From the NCBI GenBank assembly GCA_021613535.1, contig CP075492.1:1736001-1800000 (forward strand): a DNA stretch of 64,000 nt, read 5' to 3'. Made by a program: the position numbers and the translations under genes. Position 1 is the stretch's first letter. Every line of letters starts with the position of its first letter. The DNA comes from Adineta vaga. Taxonomy: Eukaryota > Rotifera. The notes below the pieces were generated by a model, which was given only the letters and a program-made list of their open reading frames with translations, was not told the origin of the DNA and searched no databases. Positions 11,037-22,057 of this stretch are shown here, piece by piece.

Positions 11037-11499
11037 ATCAGTTTTAGATTGGCACAAGATGAGGTGAACCTAAATCAAAGAATGTGATTGCATCCCATGT
11101 TAAAAGAAGACGGCTAATTGAAGATAACGATAGCAATTTTTTATTTTCTGTAACAATATTTTCATTGATACTAAATATGATTGCGAGTGCTATTCGTATA
11201 TATCTACTTGTAAGCGAATAAATATTTTATTTATTTTCCTTTGATCTTTCGTTCTACACATATATAGTATACTACTTCGATTATTTTTTGTTCATATTGA
11301 CCTATATCTGAACACTTGCTCATGGAAGAGAAAGAAGAATTTATTATTGAAAAACTAGAAATGTGCAATATTTTCTTTTTTCAGTTGAGTTTCAGAAAAA
11401 AAGAGGATTTTCATCGCAACAAGAAGAAAAAGAGGAGGAATGGGTAGCAAGGTGTCATATGTTATTGTTCTATGGATGATCTTGTTGGTTTATATATTA
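11037..11499. other. Intergenic sequence, nothing recognised
   Basis: A/T-rich with purine runs near 11400. No gene. Confidence 0.4.
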
Positions 11500-11755
11500 C
11501 TATTGAATACGATTCATTTGTAAATTGTTCTGTAACGATGAATTTTGAAGTGTTTGAACATTAGTTACATGCACGCGGTTTTGATTGTAAGGCAAGCATT
11601 GTCTTATAATTTTCAAGATTTCTTTTCGAAAAATACTTCCAGTTAATGTGAACATATAAAAGCTAGTTGAATGAACAAAATATGACAGCACACCTAATAT
11701 TTTATTAGCTGCAGTTTCTTTACTGATTCGAAGTGTATCCTTAACCATATTGCTT
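11500..11755 (-). pseudogene. Seven-transmembrane receptor, C-terminal fragment
   Basis: The frame contains a last transmembrane helix (LSYFVHSTSFYMFTLTGSIF) followed directly by RKEILKIIRQC and a polar tail. That is the TM7-to-tail pattern of rhodopsin-type peptide receptors. TM1 to TM6 are absent. Upstream of the receptor part the frame is encoded by telomere-like repeat, so the gene is cut at that junction. A complete receptor of similar class lies at 33430-34311 but is not a close copy by eye. Confidence 0.65.
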
Positions 11756-11836
11756 GTGTGGGTGTGGGTATTGATGGACGTATATGAGGCTATGCTCTTA
11801 ACCCTTACCCTTACCCACATCCACCCTCAAGATCAT
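11754..11836. repeat. Telomere-like dispersed element 7
   Basis: Left arm TTGTGTGGGTGTGGGT, core with GAGGCTATGCTCTTAACCC (core A subfamily), right arm of CCCTTACCC units ending CACATCCACCCTCAAGAT. It forms the 5' edge of the receptor fragment. Confidence 0.85.
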
Positions 11837-11922
11837 GTAGAGAAATGTTCTACAGCTAAATAATTTTCTAATGCATGTTTTATTATTTTGACTTAGCAAT
11901 GCAAAAGAAAACATCAACTACA

Positions 11923-14043
11923 TTATGAAGTAAAATATTTTCTACCAATAATATCAGTGTCAAAATGATTATGCTCTTCGAATGTATTTGGAAAGAATTG
12001 AATTTGTTTTGTTGAACTATCAATCATACAAACAATCCAAAATGTCGCATTCGGACGTGTTACTTCTGGTATATGATGAATTTCGCCATTGATTAACTTA
12101 TCTTGAGAACCAACTTTACTGATGTGTGTTTTTTCTGTATCTAAATAAAACGTGATTTTTGCTTTCGATTGAGTCAATTTCGGTTCAGGTGAATAACGAT
12201 GAACAGCATAAACATATTTTAAATTGGGTTGAAGAGTAAATGTGATCGTTTCCGGGCCAAATCCAGTTGTCACATCACAATCTAATGTCATATCTTTATC
12301 ATCTTTATTTTGAAAATAGACATGTTTTCCATCGGATGAGTACAAATGTGAATCTAAATCTCGTGGTTCTGCATTCCATTCAAGTACGATATGCATTTGA
12401 TTTGATTCCAAATCACTTCGTCCTAGAAATTTATTCAAAACATTCTGTCGTCGATTTTGAAAAATAACCATGATGAATTTTAAATGTTGAAGTTTGGGAT
12501 TATTCGGCGAATGAACTTCTACTTGATAAGATCCATCGGGTAGATTATCGGGGAGAGTTATTAAACCATTTTGATCTGTTGTACCTGTAAAAACTACGGA
12601 ATCTTTTCCAACACATTTCAATGTAATAATTCCACCAATTACAATATTATTAATAGAATCACGAATAGCAAATTGTTTTGGAACACATATTTCGATTTCC
12701 GGAACAACATTTAACAATGTTTCAGTGATAATATGCTGAGAATCTTGGGAATAGATTATTAATTTATATGTTCCATAGTTGTTTATATCATACGGATCAT
12801 CAATAATTGGTTTTGTCACTAAAGCATTTCTATCGGGATGATAAAACGTTAAAAAATGAACACTAGAAGAATGTGGACCTGTGGACGAATTTGGAAGCGA
12901 TATTTTCGTTGTTGGAATATGCGGTTTACTCCGATCTAGCTCAATAACTATCGGTGTACTTGACTGAATCACGGGAATGTCTAGAGTTGATGACGTTGAT
13001 ACAACTATGGGAATTTTTGTAACATTTTCTGGGATATTCAGTAATTGATCTTGAGTAACCAATGATTGTTGAGCGAAATTGTTTTGTGGAGATGAAATTG
13101 TTGAGGATGATTGGTGCATTATTTTGTTTAATAAATGACGTTGTTCACTTCGTTGTTCTAATGTGATTTGTAGATCTTTGATGTTGAGCGCTTGTTTTTG
13201 TGCAGAATTTGAAGACGAAGAAGAAATAGAAATTGATTTCTTTTGTTCAATTAATAATCGGAGTTTCTTCTTTTCTCCATAGGTAATCATCAGATTTTTA
13301 TAATCGTCGTCTTCGAAATTCATCAAATCAATACCAGAAACTCGTTCCTTTTTAAATTTTTCTGCTAATGAACGCAGATTTTCATCATAGCGAATTAAAA
13401 ATTCATACAATTCATTGTACGAGAATTTTTCTAAATGTTCAACTGATAATGCAGTTGATACTGAAAACGGTTGTGTATCTCGTCGATTATTGGTGTTTGA
13501 TCGTTCGGCCAATTTTTCGGTTGATGAAAATATTTTTACTCGATTATAACTAGTTGATTGCGCATTAAGGGATTCTGTCGACGAGATCATTTTCGACCAA
13601 GTTTCACTAGTGACTTGTTTATCAAGCATTTCACTTGATCTTGAAAGCGTTTTCTTTTGAATAGTATCAGTTGATAAATTCGACAAGAATTCTATGATGT
13701 AGTTACCGGAATATATTCATAGAAATAAAGTGAAAATGAACATTTACTTGATAGATATGCAGCTTCGAGGTGATCCATTTGATCTGTATGTTGTTTTGCG
13801 AGCAAAGTCGAATCCTTCATTGGTGGTAGTCCAATCGCGATCATTTTATGTGAATTTAAATGATTTTGTGTCTCTTTCTTAGCGTTATAACATGTCAAGC
13901 ATAGGTCATAATCCGGGCAGATTTGACATTTATAACGAGTCGTACAGAATTCATTTGCATTACAACCATCGCAACAAACACCTGAAATAGAAAATTATCG
14001 TTCACATAGCGAGAAAATCGATCTTGCCGTAGTGCTTTGACAT
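11923..14043 (-). CDS. ZZ zinc finger / SAM-like / DUF2135-like multidomain protein, three exons
   Basis: Exons 14043-14028, 13981-13748 and 13691-11923 sum to 2019 nt, 672 residues. Introns are 46 nt (a GC-AG intron, GCAAG...TTCAG) and 56 nt (GT-AG). Residues 1-50 are a ZZ finger: MSKHYGVCCDGC, then RYKCQICPDYDLCLTCY. About residues 165-235 resemble a SAM domain, with GIDLMNFEDDDYKNL and a basic last helix. A Ser/Gln-rich linker follows. About residues 375-490 include a Cna-B/transthyretin-like repeat with DQNGLITLPDNLPDGSY. About residues 510-630 contain LEWNAEPRDLDSHL, the hallmark of DUF2135/YfaP-like domains. ZZ fingers bind peptides or histone tails; the whole suggests a cytosolic adaptor, but its role is unknown. 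Confidence 0.8.
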
Positions 14044-14725
14044 GATGTTTGAATCGAGTTATTTCGTTGAAATTACACTAAATTGAAGAAAAAAAAACGT
14101 TGTAGATTTTTCTGATCGATCGATCAAGATTGATGTTGGTGGCATATTTAAAGTGTTCTGTTGCAAGACAATCAACGCCATGGTATTTATAATAAATACT
14201 CACCTTTAATCGTTCGCTTTGAATAAGAACGCACATGAGACGCCAAAAAAAAATCAGAAATACTACTCGTTCGCTGTTTTTGTTATTTAACCGAGAAAGA
14301 AAAAAATCCAGTTGACACTCTCAGCAGGGGGAAACGGCAGATTTCGTACTCCCAGGAATTCACCGTTTTCCCCTTTGCAATGTTAATGTGTTGTGTTGGG
14401 ACATTTAAATTAATACTTCGATAAAAAACAAGAGAAACTTTAATTTCGTGCAAAATAATCTGAGAGTTTTTATATATCATTTCCTATATCACATTTTCGT
14501 ACATATCATATAAATGACAGTTGTTGTATACTTTCCTTTTGCGTTTCTGTCATTACAGTAGATAAGAACATTATTTATCCAGAGATAGTTATATTTCATA
14601 TAGAAGACGAGATGGGAAATTCCCATTTATTCTATGTACGAAGTTCTGACATGTATAAATACCGTTGATATATCATCATAGAGATGAAAACATAGAGAAA
14701 ACGGCTATTTTCTACGTATTAAATT
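14044..14725. other. Divergent intergenic region between ZZ gene and helical-protein gene
   Basis: The two genes are transcribed away from each other, so this 680-bp spacer holds both promoters. An imperfect hairpin is present at 14322-14382. No clear TATA or initiator can be assigned. Confidence 0.5.
14322..14382. repeat. Imperfect inverted repeat, MITE-like or regulatory
   Basis: GCAGGGGGAAACGG on the left is mirrored by CCGTTTTCCCCTTTGC on the right, separated by about 30 bp. The stem is unusually GC-rich for this region. Confidence 0.4.
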
Positions 14726-16980
14726 ATGTCTGGCATTTTTATTGGAATTTTCTTTCTCTTGAATACGGCATATGTCCATTCTAATACACCTAGTGTTCGA
14801 GAAACAAAAGGTAAACAACAATTTTTGCACACGGTTTGACATAGATATTCGACTTTTTTTTAAAAAGATCTTGACCCGACATTGAAAAAGCCAATTCTCA
14901 ACGCTTTAATGGAAAGAACTGAAGTTGATTCCAGTTGGGAAGAGTCGATGATGGTCGCACCTATGACAATACAGTTATTAGCACAGTTGCTCATTGTTTC
15001 AAGCACAAAGGATGTATCCTTTCGTGCATTTTCACCTACTCGCAATTTTACTTATATTAAAAATCCAAATTCGTTTCGAGCCACACTTTTACAAGTGTCA
15101 CACGGTAAATCACAAAACCCTATTCGTAACAAGTTCTAGTAGATGACTCTGTTTCTATTGCAGAAGGTTACAAAGCATTTTTGAGTGGACATTCAACGAT
15201 GCATGTGATCCAGCTAAGAATGATCCAAATACCAAAGCATATTAAGACTGCATTGAAACTTCTTGCAGGAAAGTTTCCTCAACGTACTCTGGTTCGTTTA
15301 TTACCAAAAGTGTTGAAGAATATTGAAGATACCGGTAACGAATGTGCCACAGCAACAAATAATACAAGAATTGAATTCGAGCGAGTAATGGATCTTCTCG
15401 CAGAAGTAATTCAAACAACAGTCGAAACACAGTCCACTCATGAACAACAAGTAGAACAAAATGAAAGAGAATTGAAGGTACTACGCGAACAGAAAGAAGG
15501 CTTAGAAAAACAAGAGAAATTACGTGCAGAATATCATAAACAAGCTACGGAAGCAGCAAACAAAGCTGACTTAGCCTATTACAAAGCATTGCAGGAGATA
15601 CCGACAGGATTTAAAGCTGTACTAAGGGATTTCGTTCGTGGTATACTCAAAACTGTGAATATTGTCGCCGAATCAGCGGCTACCATGTTGACTGGTTCTA
15701 TGATGAGAAGATCATCGGTGGGTTTTATTCGAGGCTCGGCAGGATTCACGAGAAATACTGAAAATCAGAAACCACTTTCATTTGGTCTATGTGAAACACT
15801 CAACATGGCAGACAAATTTTCAAGTACATTACAAAAATTTCAAAATTCCTTTCTAAACGACAATTCAAACATCAAAGGAATAGAAAGCTATAGTACTGCA
15901 TTTAAAATGTTTCGAGAGTTCATTGCGGATCTACCGGCAAATTCTGCTAAAGCACAGGTGATTGGGCTCATACAGCGCGCTGAGCGACTTTCAAACGAAG
16001 CAATTGCCAATGCAAAACAAATATCCGCAAACAATGAGACTAGCACAGAATTAGAAAATAAACTGGCTACACTTGTTCAACAATCTACTACATTTCAAAC
16101 TGCAAATCAGCTTGCAGATCTCAAAACTGCGTCGCACGCTCTTTCAACTGTCGGAAATAGTAATAATTATCATGCAGATGACTCCTCACAAAATGAAGTT
16201 CTGAAAGCACAAATTGCTCAAAGTACAATGGTAGAAATGCGTCGTCGTCAAGACGAACAGACTGCTGAGTATATGAAATTGCTTGACCATCTGCACAAAA
16301 CACAAGCGAAGATGGTCTCACTTGATCTGACAACTGTTCATTATAAAGATATCATCGCCATGTTACGTGAAGCATTTGAATTGCTCAGTCAAATCGATGA
16401 ACAATGGAAAAAATTCGTACTTTTCTTTACGAAAATGTCAATTTATATCACTGATATGATCAAAGGTCCGTTGAAACGGTTCCTTCAGTTTGCCGGTGAA
16501 GGCCAGGAACTAGACCATGCCTTGCGATTGGCTTTGATAGATATACTGAAAGAGGATACATTTGGTATTCATCGTGAAGCATATATTCTCTACGTTATGT
16601 CAAAAACCTATTACGAAGTGTCAAGTAAACATTTGATGGGTCGACTCGCTGGTCTTTCCAGTATGCTTAATGCTCGAAGCACCGAGGAACGCATCGCGTT
16701 AGTACAACGTCTCCAGATCCAAACAAATGAGACTCTGAATCAAATAAATTCTCTCATCCGCGAACGCAAGGAAACATTCGATCAAGAATTCAATAAGCGA
16801 AATACAGAACTCACGACGCTCATCAATGAATTAGGTGGACCAAACATTAATGCTCAAAAAACGATCGAAGAAGCCAAACGTTTGATTGGTCAACAAGGAG
16901 ATTCAAAGAAGAACAATAAACTTGAAACTGTAGTGAAGGCACCTGTCGAAGATGTCGATGCTGCATGGGGCGATACATAA
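14726..16980 (+). CDS. Secreted long alpha-helical coiled-coil protein, three exons
   Basis: Exons 14726-14810, 14868-15104 and 15164-16980 sum to 2139 nt, 712 residues. Introns of 57 and 59 nt have GTAAA donors and AG acceptors. Residues 1-20 (IFIGIFFLLNTAYVHS) form a signal peptide. The rest is almost wholly helical, with a long heptad region around residues 160-240 (for example ERELKVLREQKEGLEKQ). A less polar segment follows at about 254-286, and further coiled coil runs to an acidic C-terminus. A buried hydrophobic stretch between long helices is reminiscent of alpha-helical membrane-inserting bundles, but no family is recognised and this is inference only. It is followed in the same direction by another secreted coiled-coil gene. 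Confidence 0.75.
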
Positions 16981-17634
16981 TCACAGTTCTGAGTTGCCCG
17001 TTATCGAAGAATCAATATTAAATTAGTTTTTTCCCCTATGCTGCATTTTTTGTCATTTATATTCTTATTTTTCCTTTTCATTTCACCCGCTACTTTGAAA
17101 GCATTAAATAAACTTACCAAGAACTTCTGCTTTTCAAATTTGATGTCAAATAAAAATTCTTTTTTCTTTATAGAGCCGAGAATGTGGGCAATAGTTGTTA
17201 CTTGAAATTTTCTGTTATGTAAATCCGAAGGTGAAACGAAAAATAAATCACAATTGTTGTTGGACTGTTTGAAATATTCGTTCAAGATACCAAGTAAGTT
17301 CATAGCGATTGGTGATTGTGCCATAACCGAAACCATTGTACTCTCAAAATATTATTTATTCAAGACTTTTGACTTCATAAAATATATATGCGTAATAGTT
17401 AGAAAATTATTCATTTGACCTTTTGTGCAAATCATTTGTCTCCGTTATCATTTCCAATTAAATAAAATATATTCGATGTGCATGTAACACGATCTTTGTA
17501 TTATGACTTTTAGTTAGATAAAGCTCATTCATCACTTCCTATCTTCTTTCGAATGTAATTCAACTCTCTTCCTTTGCAACACAGACATATAAACGAAACA
17601 ACACTACCAATATGACGTTGTATTTAGAAAAGTG
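16981..17634. other. Spacer between the two helical-protein genes
   Basis: About 650 bp, A/T-rich. A 111-codon minus-strand frame at 17001-17336 has no ATG-proximal signal or family features and is probably chance. Confidence 0.5.
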
Positions 17635-19320
17635 ATGAATCGAACGATGTCAACAGTTTTACTCAATTTTCTTTTCCTTTTTTGTTGTTTCCAAGTTCAA
17701 GTAACGACGGCATCTTCTTCCATCAAACAGCAATTGGTAGAAACAGTTGTACCTCCATATCGTACAGCGTACACAACATTGAATGAAGAGATTGTAGAAA
17801 AACTATTAACAGTCGATGCCGAAAGTGATCAAGCAAGTATTCAAGAGTTGGTCCACTCGCTTATATGTGCCGCGAAGAATGTTCATAACCAATTACATAA
17901 AGCTACTCAAGCCACTGAAAAGCTGCGTACTGCTGTCGATAAACAGATCATTCAATTGGTTCTTTCAGTATCGAATCAAGAAGAACAAATACGCCAAATT
18001 CAAGAAGCCATTCATCAAGCCAATAATAATATTCATTCCGCACAACTTCAAATCAATATGGCTCAGACAGATGTACACCATAGTCAACACTCATTAAGTT
18101 TCGCCAATCAAGCAGTCATAGATGCAGAGGAAACGGTTAGACAAGCTCGTATGTGTAATATGGGACGACGTAGAAAGCGTTTTCTCGGCAGTCTTCTTCG
18201 AGAATTGAATCCTGTTCGAATCTTCCGTAATGTAATTGGTAAACCATTGTGTAGTGTGATTAATTCGGGTGGTATCGATAATGCTAAAGAAAGGCGAGCA
18301 TTGGCACAGCACAATCTACATCAAGCTCATGAACGCCTTCATCAACATCAACAAAACTTGGCCAATCAACAAGCGCTTTATCATAGAGTTCAAGCACAAC
18401 TCAATGACGCCAATACTAAATTGGCGACGACTACATCCAAACTAAATGAACAACGAACTGAACAATCATTGATAACATCAGTGGAGCAGCAATTGAAGAA
18501 TGTCGAAATACATCTCAAGAACGTCTTTGGTTCATCGACTGTACTTCGAAATACGATCGTTCAATTGGTAGATTTTGACACGGTCATCGAACCTCTCAAT
18601 AATATCTATCATGAAATGCTCAACAATAGTATAATGGAATCGGTTGGATTTGAGATTTCTTCTGAGACCACTAATCAAATCAACACAAATTTGAAACAAT
18701 TGGCTGATAAATTACCTCAAATGCCGATTAATAGTCAACCGGATTCGAGTGAAGAAGAAGGTTCTGATTGCAAGTTATCTCCAGATTCTGAAGAATCTTC
18801 TACTTCCATATCTACAGATTCTCCGTCAACTAATTCTGAATCAGGTATGTCACATGATAAAAATGAGAAACTAGTTAGAAGTTCATCGTAGTCGAAGTAT
18901 TCTTTTCGGACTTTAAAAAATGAAGATTAGTTTTTAACAAACAGATGCATAATAAAGACTGTTGCATGCATATGAACTTATTATGTCTTTCTAGAGGAAT
19001 ACGAAACAAGAGATCCATATGCGCCAATTGGACCAATCGACTGCCCACCACTATCGAATACGTACAGTGTGAATATACAATCTTTCTCGTACAGCAGTGA
19101 TTCGAAAGAATTTCAAGAAGCTACAGAACGGGCAAAATCGAAGTTTTATACCTGTTTGAAAGATCCACCTGCGGCAAGACCATACCAAGCAACCTTTATG
19201 CAAATCAGAAGAACAATTGATATAGATAATCAATATACTGAGAAAGAAATTCAACAATGTAATAATGTGCCAGAATGTATTCAAAAAGTTTGGATTACAT
19301 ATTACTTTGCAAAAGCATAG
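17635..19320 (+). CDS. Secreted coiled-coil protein with dibasic site and Cys-containing C-terminal domain, two exons
   Basis: Exon 1 is 17635-18844 and exon 2 is 18995-19320, with a 150-nt GTATG-CTAG intron; 1536 nt, 511 residues. A signal peptide (LLNFLFLFCCFQVQVTTA) ends near residue 27. Residues 85-170 are Gln/His-rich coiled coil. A basic cluster RRRKRF at 178-183 could be a furin-type cleavage site. It leads into FLGSLLRELNPVRIFRNVIG and a second coiled coil. A Ser/Glu-rich acidic linker (about 365-405) precedes a C-terminal domain encoded by exon 2 with four cysteines. The ATG is chosen because the in-frame codon just upstream is GTG. Family unknown; the layout parallels the gene at 14726. 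Confidence 0.75.
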
Positions 19321-19552
19321 TAAATGACGGCCGTTCTTAAACTAATAATACATCTACAATCAAGGAAATGATGAAAAGGTTACAATTTATGAATAAATCT
19401 GTATCACTATTCTAAAAAAATTTAGTTTGTCCAAGACAGATTAATAGAAACATTGTTTTCATCTAAAAAGTGAGGATATGGATATTGTCTCTTACCGTAG
19501 TCCATACCATCGTCATTTCAATTAGTACGTGATACTTTTTTTATAGAAATAC
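19321..19552. other. Intergenic sequence, nothing recognised
   Basis: 3' flank of the preceding gene, A/T-rich. Confidence 0.4.
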
Positions 19553-19616
19553 TTCTTGAGAGTGTGGGTATGGGTAAAGCAGAGAGACTCCACACCCACA
19601 CCCACACCCTCAACTG
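19553..19616. repeat. Telomere-like dispersed element 8
   Basis: Left arm TCTTGAGAGTGTGGGTATGGG, core AAAGCAGAGAGACT, right arm CCACACCCACACCCACACCC followed by TCAA. Strong and symmetrical. Confidence 0.85.
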
Positions 19617-19955
19617 AGTTGCACCGTAGTCGAATGAATAAATCTTATTTGTACGACAAGCAGATCTGTCATTCAGAATAGGAACGAGAGAAGTAACTTT
19701 GATAGTTTCTTTCGTCGCAGAATAGGCATGGAAAGCCATCCTTCTCTCTTCATTCCTTTCCATCGATTCAATGGGAACTTCTGACGCTAAAATATCCTTT
19801 CTTGAACAATTGCGCATCAACACAGTCCAACTTCTTCTTAAAAGAAATAGGAGATTCTCTTTATTCGGCATTCAGACCGTTTCTCAGAAAAGAGAATAAC
19901 AACGGTGAACCGAAATTAATCTGTGTGTATTGGTTAATGAGTCGGACGAAGCGGA
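19617..19955 (-). other. Possible minus-strand gene fragment beside element 8
   Basis: A minus-strand frame from 19871 runs about 85 codons (with MERNEERRMAFHAYSATKET) before its last residues are encoded by the telomere-like element. It looks protein-like but belongs to no family I recognise. Confidence 0.25.
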
Positions 19956-20009
19956 TTGAGGGTATAGGTGTCGAATGAAGAGAATACTCTCACCCATACC
20001 CTCAAGATG
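19956..20009. repeat. Telomere-like dispersed element 9
   Basis: Left arm ATTGAGGGTATAGGTG, core CGAATGAAGAGAATACTC, right arm TCACCCATACCCTCAAGAT. Degenerate but symmetrical; it lies 80 bp past the 3' end of the hydrolase gene. Confidence 0.7.
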
Positions 20010-20089
20010 AATTACTCGTTCGATGGGAAGACAAACTTGTTCGCGAGCTATGTTTCGTATTCATCATGATCGTCATAGAAGTGTTTTAA

Positions 20090-22057
20090 TTATTGCACAA
20101 GAACGTAAAGCATCAAAAGAAAGTAGAACAAGAAGAGTCTGCTATGGTTTTGAAAAACAGATGAAACACCAATACTCGAAGGAGTATCAATGACCATGAA
20201 GCGAATCTTTGATGGCCGATCAGATGGATAAAATATTGTTTGAGTGGCCACTACAGGTGTTTGTATATCATCGCCAATGGGACCACCAGTATTGGGATTG
20301 GCACTCAACCATGGATAGAAGCTACTAGTAATTGCCAATCTTATACGGTGTTGTGGAAGAAAAGTATGTCCCAGTTGGTTTAAGTTGATACTAATCGAGT
20401 AATTCGACCCAGGCGTCATCAGCATTTCACGATCGAATCCGTGACGATAACGTAATCGAAGTTGAGTAGAAAAACCAGCACCGAGCTTGATTGAACGACC
20501 ATCGGGCATGACATCCATGAGTTGAATGACTAAATCAGTGTCTCGAGCTGTACTGGAAAACATCACTTCCACAATTGCATCACCAACTACGGTCACAGAT
20601 TTGTCAAGTTTGTCACTCGTATAAACAAGGATATCATCCCGATCGAGAATACCATTAATATTCACAGGATATTCATATGAATTGTTACCCATTTCGATAA
20701 ACACCGGATTCATTGGGTCATAGACAAAACTATCCGATCCAACATCCTTCGGTAATGTCCATTGTAATCGTCCAGCGCCCCCGATGCTATTCGCCTTCGC
20801 TTCACTAGTCAAAAACAGCGATAGTTCGTGTGCTTCTTCGGGCGGGAAAGTGTTGGGAGTGATCCATAGATTGCTTCCTGTAATAAAGAGTCGAATTGGA
20901 TGCCAATCAGGTCGTATTTGATCTTTCAAACACCAATCGTAGAAAACACGAGTCATATCTCTCGCTCGTAAAAGTCCATTCTCGGGAATTGGAATATCGC
21001 CGACATTTGGAACAGGGAGATCTGTTAAATAGTCATAACCACCATCGACCGCTGTGGCATGACTGTAAGGTCCAACGATAAGGAAATGATCGGTTTTACG
21101 AGGAGAATATTCGATCACTCCTTGATAGTGTTCGATTGTCCCTGTCAATGTACTATCAAACCAACCCGTAAAAGCAAGGGTTGGAATATCGATCTTTCCA
21201 AAATCAGTGGGAGTATAAGCAAGTAAACGCCAAAACTCATCATACGTGGGATGATCAAAGAAAGTACGATACAATGGTAATTGCCGACCTATGGCAAACA
21301 CATCCAATGTACGTAGAGGTCGATGATTGAGCCACATTCGAGGATCTGGATGAGGATCCACTGCTGGTGGATAGTTAATGTTCAAAATCAATCCAATCCA
21401 GTTAAGTCCCCAATTGAGTGTAAAAGCGCCATTCTCATAAGGAACTTCGTGCATCGGTCCTGCTGGAGTTGCACTGGGTGTAATACAGGATAAATGAGGT
21501 GGTTTTTCACTTGCTGTAGACCATTGATTCTCACCAGAATACGAAGCTCCACGCATTGCAATACGTCCATTTGACCATGATTGACGTGCCAGCCATTCAA
21601 TCAAATCATAGCCATCTTTACCTTCAAGAGCGAGATAAACAAAATCTCCTCCTGAATCACCTGTGCCACGTGCATCAGCAATGGCGAATGCATATCCATG
21701 TGTAATCCAATAGTTTGCTTCATTACGAAAATTGGGTCGATGAAGACCACGACCATACGGAGTGATCTCGACAATGCAAGGAAATTGACCTGTGGTCGAA
21801 GGCACGAAATAATCTATGGCAAGCTGAACACCATCCCGCATTGGTACTCGGATTGTGACAAAAGCAGATTCAGCATCTGAATTGATTGACGCTTTCGCTA
21901 AACGAAAGAATATATTCAAGACAATCAAAGATTCGAACGTACATGTCATATTTGTCATTGAGTTAACTCGAGGTGTCCAGAGACGTTGACTGGAAAGTGT
22001 TAACAACAGATGGAAAACGTGCACAAATACAAAAACAACACGAAAAGTTCCACTCAT
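20090..22057 (-). CDS. CocE/NonD-type alpha/beta hydrolase (X-Pro dipeptidyl-peptidase S15 family)
   Basis: A 655-residue frame. The N-terminus (FRVVFVFVHVFHLLLTLSSQ) is a signal peptide. VTIRVPMRDGVQLA opens the hydrolase fold. The nucleophile is Ser172 in GASYSG, the acid Asp is in GWFDS, and the His is in GPYSHA, in the order usual for CocE/NonD enzymes. The C-terminal jelly-roll lid follows. The last 20 residues are hydrophobic (LFLFYFLLMLYVLVQ), suggesting a membrane or GPI anchor. A 45-nt in-frame GT-AG intron may lie at 21942-21898, removing 15 residues. The family is mainly bacterial and fungal, so acquisition is plausible. Substrate unknown; known members cleave acyl or ester bonds. 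Intact. Confidence 0.85.
   Translation of the reverse strand: MSGTFRVVFVFVHVFHLLLTLSSQRLWTPRVNSMTNMTCTFESLIVLNIFFRLAKASINSDAESAFVTIRVPMRDGVQLAIDYFVPSTTGQFPCIVEITPYGRGLHRPNFRNEANYWITHGYAFAIADARGTGDSGGDFVYLALEGKDGYDLIEWLARQSWSNGRIAMRGASYSGENQWSTASEKPPHLSCITPSATPAGPMHEVPYENGAFTLNWGLNWIGLILNINYPPAVDPHPDPRMWLNHRPLRTLDVFAIGRQLPLYRTFFDHPTYDEFWRLLAYTPTDFGKIDIPTLAFTGWFDSTLTGTIEHYQGVIEYSPRKTDHFLIVGPYSHATAVDGGYDYLTDLPVPNVGDIPIPENGLLRARDMTRVFYDWCLKDQIRPDWHPIRLFITGSNLWITPNTFPPEEAHELSLFLTSEAKANSIGGAGRLQWTLPKDVGSDSFVYDPMNPVFIEMGNNSYEYPVNINGILDRDDILVYTSDKLDKSVTVVGDAIVEVMFSSTARDTDLVIQLMDVMPDGRSIKLGAGFSTQLRLRYRHGFDREMLMTPGSNYSISINLNQLGHTFLPQHRIRLAITSSFYPWLSANPNTGGPIGDDIQTPVVATQTIFYPSDRPSKIRFMVIDTPSSIGVSSVFQNHSRLFLFYFLLMLYVLVQ

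Noticed and set aside
17816-18314. Frames in other phases over the second helical gene
   Set aside because: Shadows of the long spliced frame, which accounts for all of this sequence.
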